Source: Bacteroidales bacterium UBA1180
GTDB taxonomy: Bacteria > Bacteroidota > Bacteroidia > Bacteroidales > Paludibacteraceae
Length of the DNA stretch: 5,907 nucleotides
Reading direction: 5' to 3'
Assembly (NCBI GenBank): GCA_002310195.1
Contig: DBYS01000017.1
Coordinates: 69,556-75,462 of the forward strand
The notes below the pieces were generated by a model. It had not been told where the DNA came from. It did not search any database and saw only the letters and a program-made list of their open reading frames with translations. Shown piece by piece: positions 1 through 5,905 of this stretch. How positions within the stretch are numbered: the first letter of the stretch is position 1; each line of letters starts with the position of its first letter. The position numbers and the translations under genes were made by a program.

Positions 1-1080
1 CTCGAGCGCGCGATGCTCTATCGCAACCTGCGGCAGACCGACGAAGCGATTACCGCCTATCGCCGCACCATCGAGCGTTATCCGGCCACCGAAGAGGCCT
101 ATACCGCCCTTGAGGCTCTGCAGGCACTCTATGTGGAGCAAGGACGCGTAGACGAGTACCTGGCCTATACCAAGAACCTCGCTAAGATTAACATGACAGT
201 TACCACCCAGGAGGACAGCCTCCTCTTTGCAGCAGCCGAGATGCAGTATATGCAGGCCGCCTACCAGAAAGCGACCGTCTCGCTGAGCAACTATATCGCG
301 CAGTACTGCGCCGGAGGACGTTATTGCACTACCGCTCGCTATTTCCTGGCCGATTCCTATTACCGGTTGGGTAAGACCACTGAGGCGCTCGGTCAATATA
401 GCGTATTGGCAGAGACCAATGCCAACCCCTATCAGGAGGAGGCCGCTATACGCGTGGCGGAGATCAGTTACGACAAAGGCGACTACGCCACTGCCCTCGA
501 GGCATTCTACCGTATGAACGCTCTGGCGTCCAGTCAGGAACATGCGCGTACGGCCCGTCTGGGTATCCTGCGCTGCAGCGCACGTCTCCAGCGCCATCAG
601 GCTACTATCGACATTGCCGAACAGATACTGAGCGACACGCCGGTGGACGAAGCGACACGCAGCGAGGCACAGTACCACCGCGCGAAGGCGTATGTGGGAC
701 TCGCCCAATGGAGCAAGGCGCAAGCCGATCTGAAGAGCCTCGCCCGGGAGGTACGCACCGCACAAGGTGCCGAAGCCGAATATCTGCTCGCGCAGAGCTA
801 TATGGAACTGGGTCGGCCCGACGAGGCGGAAGCCGAAGTAATGCGGTTCACTCAGATGAACACCCAGCAACAATACTGGCTCGCACGCGCACTAATCCTG
901 CTGAGCGACATCAACCGCCAGCGCGGTGAGACCTTCCAGGCACGCCAGTATCTGCTCGTGCTCCAGGAGAACTACCTCATCAGCGGCGACGATATACCGT
1001 CGCTCATCGCTAAGCGACTGCTGCAACTCGACCAACAAGAACAACCCGTAGAAAAGGAGGAAGTAAATGAAGAGGATTAA
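1..1080 (+). CDS. TPR-repeat protein, 3' part of gene (N-terminus outside window)
   Basis: The frame is open from base 1 (Leu-Glu-Arg-Ala precede the first Met at base 13), so this is taken as the C-terminal 359 residues of a longer protein, not a gene starting at 13. Counting from that Met, helical tetratricopeptide-like repeats are visible: residues about 1-58 (EAITAYRRTIERYP is a classic TPR helix B), 70-100, 106-136 (YFLADSYYRLGKTTEALGQY), 143-170, 180-208, 218-246, 254-282 and 288-320. The tail from about 338 is Gln/Glu-rich and acidic. No catalytic motif is seen; TPR arrays mediate protein-protein contacts. A Cys pair (C99, C105) lies between two repeats. Bacteroidota often carry large TPR proteins of this kind, probably periplasmic, but location cannot be judged without the N-terminus. 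The stop overlaps the start of the beta-barrel gene by 14 bases, so the two are probably co-transcribed and functionally linked (inference). Exact function unknown. Confidence 0.88.
   Translation, partial: LERAMLYRNLRQTDEAITAYRRTIERYPATEEAYTALEALQALYVEQGRVDEYLAYTKNLAKINMTVTTQEDSLLFAAAEMQYMQAAYQKATVSLSNYIAQYCAGGRYCTTARYFLADSYYRLGKTTEALGQYSVLAETNANPYQEEAAIRVAEISYDKGDYATALEAFYRMNALASSQEHARTARLGILRCSARLQRHQATIDIAEQILSDTPVDEATRSEAQYHRAKAYVGLAQWSKAQADLKSLAREVRTAQGAEAEYLLAQSYMELGRPDEAEAEVMRFTQMNTQQQYWLARALILLSDINRQRGETFQARQYLLVLQENYLISGDDIPSLIAKRLLQLDQQEQPVEKEEVNEED
1052..1060 (+). promoter_or_regulatory. Strong Shine-Dalgarno-like site for the barrel gene
   Basis: AAAAGGAGG lies six bases before the ATG at 1067, close to ideal anti-SD complementarity and spacing. 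It sits inside the end of the TPR gene, where it also encodes Glu-Lys-Glu-type residues, so it may partly reflect codon content. Bacteroidota starts usually lack such a site, and none of the other three starts visible here has one of similar quality. It supports ATG 1067 as the start and suggests re-initiation coupled to termination at 1078-1080. Confidence 0.55.
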
Positions 1081-2926
1081 TTTATTAGACTGCTACGCTG
1101 AAAGACGATACATTTTTTTCCTTTGTCTTTTGTCCTTTGCCCTTTGTCCCACTTACGCCCAGAACGCCAACGATAGCGCCCTCAACCGTAGTGTGACCGT
1201 CGAGCGGGATTTCCAGCCTGTCATCCAGGACGCAGGCAAGGTGGCTACCAAACCGGCCGTAGTGGAGACCAAGCAGGAGCCTGCCCCCATCGAGTACTCC
1301 GACTATCAGGCTACCGTGACGCCGACGGCCGAGGTGCACACCCTGCTCTCTCAGCCTACGCGTTTCAACAACGGCACACCGTATAACGGCTACGTACGCG
1401 GCGGCATCGGCCACGCCAACACCCTCTTCGACTTCGGCTACCATCTCGACGATGGCAAGCAGAGTATCCTGGATGTCTATGCCCACCACCGCGCACAATG
1501 GGGACTGCGTACGCTCAGCCGTACCACGCTGGGACTCAACTTCACCCACCCCTTCAGCACCTGCGACCTCTATTTCGGCATCAACGGCGGCAATATCTAC
1601 TATCATAAGTATGGCCATTTCTACGACTACACACTGGGCGATCACAGTGCATGGATAGCCGACAAGACGGCTTATCCCGGTGCATCGTTTGGGTCGAGAG
1701 ATGTAACCTCGCTCTGGACCATCGAAGCCTTTGTAGGTATCAAGGCCAACGCCAAGCAGGAGGTGCAATACCGCGTGCAGACAGGATATAAGCTCTTCAG
1801 CAAGCCCGGTGCCGTCAGCGAGCACCAGATACGTACACATGCCGACTTCGACTGGCATCGCGAGGCCCATCATGTCGGAGCGGTGGTCTATGTGCAGAAC
1901 AATATCATGCAGCTCGGCTCGCTGGGCGACGTCATCGGCGACTCGCTCTACAGCACGCGTCATAACTTCCGCATCGAGCCCTACTATGCGTACCGCGGTC
2001 GTCGTGTGCAACTACACGTGGGCGTCAATCTGGATCTGAACATCGGCCGCGGCTGCAACAGTCTGTCCGGCACCGACAATATCTCGTTTGCTCCTTCGCC
2101 GCATATACGGCTGGAGGCACAGGTGGCTAAGAAATGGCTTACCGTCTATGCCGACGTGCTGGGACGCCACGCTACCGGTACGCTGCAGGACTTCATGGAG
2201 ACCAACCGTTACCGACTGATACACGCCGGTATCATCGACCATCACGCGGCTGCCTATACGCCCGTCGATGCCGAACTCGGACTGCATATACGTCCCCACC
2301 GCGACCTGCTCATTGAGCTCCACGGAGGCTATGCCCGCTTGCTCGACCAGGATGTGCTGGTGGCCAACAGCGACTCCGCCAATTTCACTCTCGGCAGCGT
2401 CACGCGGAAGATGTACGGACCCGGTGACTTCGGCTATTTCTACGCCAACTACCACCGCGGTAAGATAGGCGGACAGGTTAACTACCACTACCGCGACATC
2501 GTGCGCGTCAACCTCTACGGCGATGCCTATTTCTGGAGCGGCGACACGGCGGCTTACGACCGTGCCGGCTGGGAACTGGGTCTGCGCGTAGACGGACGTA
2601 TCGACCGCCACTGGTCGCTCTATTCCGACAACTACTTTGCCGGCAAGAAGACGGCCCTGGTCTACAACGGTACTACCGGTACTACCACCGAGCACACGCT
2701 CTGTCCTACCGTCCAACTCAACCTCGGACTGCAGTATCAGATGTGGGTAGGCCGCGCTGCCAAAGAGTTGCGTAGCGACAAGGGCACTACCGTTAGGCCG
2801 TTGCCCGAGCCCAACTTGACGTTGTTCTTGCAACTGAATAACTTTATCCATCGCAAGAACGACATCTACTATGGGTATAATTCGGAGGGAATCAATTTCC
2901 TCGTAGGCGCTACGTTCCGTTTCTAA
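1067..2926 (+). CDS. Outer-membrane beta-barrel protein (TonB-receptor-like barrel without plug)
   Basis: A 619-residue exported protein. Residues 1-31 form a signal peptide: Lys/Arg near the start, a rather long n-region ending in AERR, a hydrophobic core YIFFLCLLSFALC, and probable cleavage after TYA (A31|Q32). Mature residues about 32-95 are a soluble Pro/Val/Glu-rich stretch with VTVERDFQP (43-51), a segment I associate with a Bacteroidota outer-membrane family often labelled TonB-dependent receptor. From about residue 105 the chain shows alternating polar/aromatic strands rich in Tyr, Gly, Arg and His, and it ends in GATFRF with a terminal Phe, the usual BAM-recognised beta-signal. I see no TonB box, plug domain or carboxypeptidase-like domain, so active TonB-dependent uptake is doubtful; a porin or structural barrel working with the upstream TPR protein is an alternative. 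Start ATG 1067 is favoured by the preceding SD and by the absence of another early Met. The signal-peptide codons contain a 7-bp tandem repeat, and the stop overlaps that of the convergent gene. Substrate unknown. Confidence 0.87.
   Translation: MKRINLLDCYAERRYIFFLCLLSFALCPTYAQNANDSALNRSVTVERDFQPVIQDAGKVATKPAVVETKQEPAPIEYSDYQATVTPTAEVHTLLSQPTRFNNGTPYNGYVRGGIGHANTLFDFGYHLDDGKQSILDVYAHHRAQWGLRTLSRTTLGLNFTHPFSTCDLYFGINGGNIYYHKYGHFYDYTLGDHSAWIADKTAYPGASFGSRDVTSLWTIEAFVGIKANAKQEVQYRVQTGYKLFSKPGAVSEHQIRTHADFDWHREAHHVGAVVYVQNNIMQLGSLGDVIGDSLYSTRHNFRIEPYYAYRGRRVQLHVGVNLDLNIGRGCNSLSGTDNISFAPSPHIRLEAQVAKKWLTVYADVLGRHATGTLQDFMETNRYRLIHAGIIDHHAAAYTPVDAELGLHIRPHRDLLIELHGGYARLLDQDVLVANSDSANFTLGSVTRKMYGPGDFGYFYANYHRGKIGGQVNYHYRDIVRVNLYGDAYFWSGDTAAYDRAGWELGLRVDGRIDRHWSLYSDNYFAGKKTALVYNGTTGTTTEHTLCPTVQLNLGLQYQMWVGRAAKELRSDKGTTVRPLPEPNLTLFLQLNNFIHRKNDIYYGYNSEGINFLVGATFRF
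1121..1148 (+). repeat. Heptanucleotide tandem repeat, four units, in signal-peptide codons
   Basis: Four head-to-tail 7-bp units: CTTTGTC, TTTTGTC, CTTTGCC, CTTTGTC; units 2 and 3 each differ from the others by one base. A run of seven T (1113-1119) lies just upstream. The repeat encodes the hydrophobic core of the barrel protein's signal peptide. As 7 is not a multiple of 3, gain or loss of one unit would shift the frame; the two other frames meet stops at 1174-1176 (TAG) and 1194-1196 (TGA). Confidence 0.8.
2669..2686 (+). repeat. 9-bp in-frame tandem duplication in the barrel gene
   Basis: GGTACTACC occurs twice back to back, followed by a further ACC. It encodes Gly-Thr-Thr-Gly-Thr-Thr-Thr (residues 535-541), a polar, strand-poor stretch that is probably a barrel loop or turn. 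The unit is a multiple of three, so copy change would alter loop length without breaking the frame. Confidence 0.6.
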
Positions 2927-2933
2927 CGCCTAC
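2903..2933. repeat. Inverted repeat spanning the convergent stop codons; possible bidirectional 3'-end structure
   Basis: GTAGGCG (2903-2909) and CGCCTAC (2927-2933) are perfect 7-bp inverted arms around a 17-base loop that holds both stop codons. The structure can form in the transcript of either strand. No T-run follows on either side, so it is not a canonical intrinsic terminator; it might act as a pause or 3'-end-stabilising stem, or be chance. It lies within coding sequence on both strands. Confidence 0.4.
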
Positions 2934-3651
2934 AGGTGACATGAAAACAGGACTGCTTCGCCTCATATTTGACGAACACGTGTCCCTTGCGCTGCTCGTT
3001 GAGCAGCACTTGTCCTAAGACCAGTTTCAGGTTATCTTCCACCATATAATCGCGTGTGTGCGTTACCTTATCGTAACGCATATACGCGAGGTCGAAGGTG
3101 GTGCCGTAGCAATGACAACTCTGCGTGACGGAGTTGATGTTGCCGCTGCGCTGCAGGTACTTGATGTCCTCCTGTGTGCGCAGCACCGAGGTTACATAGA
3201 AACGGTAGTGGGGCAAGCCGTTGCGGCGCAGTATATCCGCCCACTCAGCCCCGATACTGTCCAACTCCCGCTTGGCGCTGGGAATCAGATAGGGCACCGA
3301 GTGGGTCAGACTATCCACTATATAGTTCGCGTTGGTCTTTATCTCCACCAGCTGCTTACGCATCCGCGCAGCATCCTCACGGTCCTTCGGCGGACGAGGC
3401 AGACCTATCGCCGAGGCCACGGCGTGCTGCTTCGACTGCAGGTCGTTGAACTTCAGTTTGTAGCTGAACGTCCGTCCGGGATAGGCAACGAGGTTGTCCT
3501 CTACTATTTCCGTCTCAGCTTGCGGCGCTTTACCACCACCGCAGCCGCAGAAGGAAATGACCGCTAACGCTGTTATACCGGCTACAAGTAGCCTGTAAGA
3601 CCACTGCGTTGTTAGACCGCTTACGCTGTTAGATAGACCACTCGAAGCCAT
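2923..3651 (-). CDS. DUF5715-like exported protein with LAS/M15-type metallopeptidase motif
   Basis: A 242-residue protein with a 20-residue N-region, a hydrophobic segment LLVAGITALAVISF (21-34), then FCGCGGG; C37 could be a lipobox cysteine, though Phe at -3 is atypical, so lipoprotein status is uncertain. The C-terminal half contains SVLRT (155-159), HxxGxxxD (H180, G183, D187, within SCHCYGTTFD) and a final FH (H237) near the end. This matches the layout of VanY/D-Ala-D-Ala, MepA and hedgehog-type zinc peptidases, with H180, D187 and H237 as presumed metal ligands. The Glu three residues before the last His in M15B enzymes (ExWH) is Ser234 here; E230 is the nearest acidic residue. It is most likely a member of the Bacteroidota DUF5715 family, acting in the periplasm on peptidoglycan or as a non-catalytic binder (inference). 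Its ATG lies 23 bases inside cysS; no in-frame Met follows until residue 97, which fixes the start. Cysteines 179, 181, 235 and 240 flank the presumed metal site. Confidence 0.8.
   Translation of the reverse strand: MASSGLSNSVSGLTTQWSYRLLVAGITALAVISFCGCGGGKAPQAETEIVEDNLVAYPGRTFSYKLKFNDLQSKQHAVASAIGLPRPPKDREDAARMRKQLVEIKTNANYIVDSLTHSVPYLIPSAKRELDSIGAEWADILRRNGLPHYRFYVTSVLRTQEDIKYLQRSGNINSVTQSCHCYGTTFDLAYMRYDKVTHTRDYMVEDNLKLVLGQVLLNEQRKGHVFVKYEAKQSCFHVTCRR
3559..3631 (-). repeat. Imperfect 17-bp direct repeats in the DUF5715 signal-sequence region
   Basis: On the plus strand, GACCGCTAACGCTGTTA (3559-3575) and GACCGCTTACGCTGTTA (3615-3631) match at 16 of 17 bases, with starts 56 bases apart. 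A more degenerate copy (GACCACTGCGTTGTTA) lies at 3599-3614. The two good copies are read in different codon frames, so the similarity is at DNA level and is not a protein repeat. The downstream copy runs into the stop of cysS. Confidence 0.6.
3580..3593. repeat. Short interrupted palindrome (6-2-6)
   Basis: GGCTAC-AA-GTAGCC is a perfect inverted repeat of 6-bp arms with a 2-base centre, located between the direct repeats and within the hydrophobic signal-sequence codons of the DUF5715-like gene. It could be a protein-binding site or a small hairpin; a chance occurrence is also reasonable. Confidence 0.4.
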
Positions 3652-5092
3652 CTTTGGTATCTTTCACTTGGAATCCGAGAGCGGTGAGTTCGTTGCGTAT
3701 CTTGTCGCTGGTAGCCCAGTCTTTGTTCTGCTTGGCTTGCAGACGAATACCCAGCAGCAGGTCTATCGCGCCGCTGAAGGCTTTCAGTTTGCTGTCGCCG
3801 GCGCCTTGTTCCTCCAGTCGCAGACCCAGTATGTCGATGGCGAAAGTCTGCCATACGTCACGCAGCTCCTTGAGGTCGGCTTCACTGATGGTGCCTTTGC
3901 CGTCGAAGACGGTGTTGATGGCGCGGGTGCTGTCAAACAGAGCGGCGATCACAAACGGCGTGTTCAGGTCGTCGTCCATGGCCTCTTGGCAGCGCTGACG
4001 CAAACCGGCTACCTCCACGGTTGTCTCCTTACCTGCCTGCAACTTCTGCAGTCGTGCATAGGCCTCTTGCATTCGCTGTAGTCCTTTCTCGGCAGCCTCC
4101 AGTGCCTCCGACGAGAAGTCAACCGTCGAGCGATAGTGGGCCTGCAGGATAAAGAAACGAATCACCATCGGCCCGAAGGGCTTGCTGAGTAGCGGATGGT
4201 CGCCCGCAAAGAACTGCTCCAAGGTGATGAAGTTATTGTAGCTCTTACCCATCTTCTTGCCGGCGATGGTGATCATGTTGTTGTGCATCCAGTAGTGTAC
4301 CGTCTCGTGGCCGAGGGCCGCGCAACTCTGCGCAATCTCTGCCTCGTGGTGGGGGAAGATGAGGTCCAGACCGCCGCCGTGGATGTCGAATCTTTCACCC
4401 AGGTACTTGGTGCCCATGGTCGAGCACTCCATGTGCCAGCCGGGGAAACCTTCCGACCAGGGCGAAGGCCAGTGCATGATATGCTCGGGCGCGGCTTTTT
4501 TCCAGAGGGCGAAGTCGTAGCTGTGTTTCTTCTCATCCTGTCCGTCCAGTTCGCGGGTCTCCGTGACGATATCGTTCAGGTTACGTCCGCTCAGTTTGCC
4601 GTAGGGATAGTCCTTGGCGTATTTCTCCACGTCCATATAGACAGAACCGTTCGAAACATAGGCATAGCCCTTGTCGAGTATCTTTTGCACGAAGGCAATC
4701 TGCTCAATGATATGGCCCGAGGCGTGCGGCTCTATCGACGGCGGCAGTACGTTCAGCGCCGCCATGTCACGATGGTAGCGGTTGGTGTAGTATTGCACCA
4801 CCTCCATCGGCTCCAGTTGCTCCAGACGCGCTTTCTTGGCTATCTTGTCCTCACCCTCATCCGCGTCGTGCTCCAGATGACCCACATCGGTGATGTTACG
4901 TACGTAGCGCACTTTGTAGCCCAGGTGCTGCAGGTAGCGGTAGAGCAGGTCGAAGGTGATAGCCGGACGCGCATGGCCCAGATGGGCATCGCCGTACACT
5001 GTCGGTCCGCACACGTACATGCCCACGTGCCCTTCGTGCAGCGGGCGGAAGGTCTCTTTCAGTCTCGTCAACGAGTTGTATATCTCAAGCAT
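3629..5092 (-). CDS. cysS: Cysteine--tRNA ligase (CysRS)
   Basis: Cytoplasmic class Ia aminoacyl-tRNA synthetase that activates cysteine with ATP and charges tRNA-Cys (EC 6.1.1.16); essential for translation. At 487 residues it has normal length. The Rossmann catalytic core carries HLGH (37-40, HIGH motif) and KMGKS (280-284, KMSKS loop). The zinc ligands that read the cysteine thiol align with E. coli C28/C209/H234/E238 as C28, C223, H248 and E252, with identical spacing between the last three. Also visible are TDVGHL (68-73), WHMECS (219-224) and the FPHHEAEIAQ segment (246-255). The C-terminal helical anticodon-binding part ends with a small domain (QNKDWATSDKIRNEL, 455-469). ATG 5092 is supported because it puts the first zinc Cys at position 28 as in E. 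coli. It follows the channel gene by 13 bases, and its end overlaps the start of the DUF5715-like gene. Nothing in it is missing or broken. Confidence 0.98.
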   Translation of the reverse strand: MLEIYNSLTRLKETFRPLHEGHVGMYVCGPTVYGDAHLGHARPAITFDLLYRYLQHLGYKVRYVRNITDVGHLEHDADEGEDKIAKKARLEQLEPMEVVQYYTNRYHRDMAALNVLPPSIEPHASGHIIEQIAFVQKILDKGYAYVSNGSVYMDVEKYAKDYPYGKLSGRNLNDIVTETRELDGQDEKKHSYDFALWKKAAPEHIMHWPSPWSEGFPGWHMECSTMGTKYLGERFDIHGGGLDLIFPHHEAEIAQSCAALGHETVHYWMHNNMITIAGKKMGKSYNNFITLEQFFAGDHPLLSKPFGPMVIRFFILQAHYRSTVDFSSEALEAAEKGLQRMQEAYARLQKLQAGKETTVEVAGLRQRCQEAMDDDLNTPFVIAALFDSTRAINTVFDGKGTISEADLKELRDVWQTFAIDILGLRLEEQGAGDSKLKAFSGAIDLLLGIRLQAKQNKDWATSDKIRNELTALGFQVKDTKDGFEWSI

Positions 5093-5105
5093 ATCCTCTG
5101 TGGAT

Positions 5106-5885
5106 TTATTTCATTTTCTCTTTTAGTTCGTCCAGGCTCTTCTGTACCTCATCCAGTTTGGCCATCACGTCGTCGTTGTTGTCAGCCACCATGGCATCGA
5201 CAAAAATGGAGTTGATGAACGACATACCGATGATGCCGCCCAGTATGAGCAGCATGCAGAAATAGATACGAATCACCTCTCCCACGGCTGTCGACGCACC
5301 GTAATACGCCGCCACAGTATTGGGTATCTCGTACCAGCCCTCCACGGTACATATCTGGAACACCGCGTAGATAGAGCGCAGCGGCGTCTGGAAGTGCTCC
5401 GGGTCGGCCTCCTTGAACAGGCTGCAGTTGAGCAGGCCGAAGATGATGATGATCACGGCAAAACTGAGCAGGATGGCGTACGACTGACGCATCGCCGTCT
5501 TGAAGCCCTGTACCACTTTGCTGAAGTTAGGGAAGAAATGGAGCACGCGGAAGAACCGCAGCACACGCAACAGTCGGAAAATCATCAGCAGCGACAAGCC
5601 CGAATAGTCGTTGGGTATGAAGAGCGCCGCTATCGAGGGCAACGACAGGATGACCAGCGTACCGTCCAACTTGTTCCAGCCGTCTTTCCAGTAGCCCCGC
5701 AGACCGTACTCCGCATGCTTCACCAGCATCTCTATGAGGAAGATGAGCGTGCAGATAGTGTCCAGCGCCAACATGGTCTTATTCTCATACCCCGCGACCT
5801 GCATGTAAATCAGCACCGAGTTGAGCAAGATGACCGACAAGATAAACTTGTCATTCAGAAAGATTTTTCGTAAGATCTGTTTCAT
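5106..5885 (-). CDS. Single-domain voltage-gated cation channel (Ion_trans, BacNav/CavMr-like)
   Basis: A 259-residue inner-membrane protein with one six-helix channel domain, expected to work as a homotetramer; the length is close to NaChBac (about 274). Segments: S1 about 13-31, S2 about 38-56 (E52 in FLIEM), S3 about 70-90 (D74), S4 about 100-116 with Arg at every third position (R104, R107, R110, R113), S5 about 131-155, pore helix about 168-180, filter TVEGWYE (180-186), S6 about 201-231 ending IFVDAMVADN. The last 22 residues (DVMAKLDEVQKSLDELKEKMK) form a probable coiled coil, as in bacterial Nav channels, where it aids tetramer assembly. The filter has Gly after the key Glu and an acidic residue two after Trp, unlike the sodium filters TLESWAS/TLESWSM, so calcium or mixed permeability is plausible (inference). 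It is the first gene of the visible minus-strand run, 13 bases ahead of cysS. Physiological role is not known for this lineage; motility, pH or osmotic responses are possibilities from other bacteria. Confidence 0.92.
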   Translation of the reverse strand: MKQILRKIFLNDKFILSVILLNSVLIYMQVAGYENKTMLALDTICTLIFLIEMLVKHAEYGLRGYWKDGWNKLDGTLVILSLPSIAALFIPNDYSGLSLLMIFRLLRVLRFFRVLHFFPNFSKVVQGFKTAMRQSYAILLSFAVIIIIFGLLNCSLFKEADPEHFQTPLRSIYAVFQICTVEGWYEIPNTVAAYYGASTAVGEVIRIYFCMLLILGGIIGMSFINSIFVDAMVADNNDDVMAKLDEVQKSLDELKEKMK

Positions 5886-5891
5886 TTTCTT

Positions 5892-5905
5892 CGCAAACCT
5901 TTGCG
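5892..5905. promoter_or_regulatory. Inverted repeat just upstream of the channel start (possible operator or hairpin)
   Basis: CGCAAA-CC-TTTGCG (plus strand) is a perfect 6-2-6 inverted repeat that ends six bases before the channel ATG. In RNA it could fold as a 5-bp stem with a four-base loop (AGGU), placing a short AAAGG purine run within the structure, about a dozen bases from the ATG. Such a position could affect translation initiation. Only 22 bases upstream of the gene are in the window, so no promoter can be assigned. Confidence 0.4.

Noticed and set aside
1085..2851. Long open frames on the minus strand opposite the barrel gene (about 308 and 279 codons, same frame, one stop between them)
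   Set aside because: They mirror the codon bias of the barrel gene, give Val-rich sequence with no recognisable domain or signal, and the plus-strand protein has clear signal peptide and barrel features.
3058..3567. 169-codon plus-strand frame opposite the DUF5715-like gene
   Set aside because: Antisense shadow; the minus-strand product has signal sequence and conserved metal-site pattern, the plus-strand one has nothing recognisable.
2923..3651. Surface-lipoprotein export signal after C37 (QAE-like residues at 44-46)
   Set aside because: The Gln-Ala-Glu lies several residues beyond the usual position next to the lipidated Cys, and the lipobox itself is atypical.
4196..5215. 339-codon open frame on the plus strand opposite cysS and the end of the channel gene
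   Set aside because: Cross-strand shadow of well-supported genes; the translation is Val/His/Arg-rich without motifs and spans two real genes.
5442..5453. GAT x4 trinucleotide run in the channel gene
   Set aside because: It simply encodes four Ile in S5 using ATC codons; in frame and short, no reason to regard it as a variable tract.
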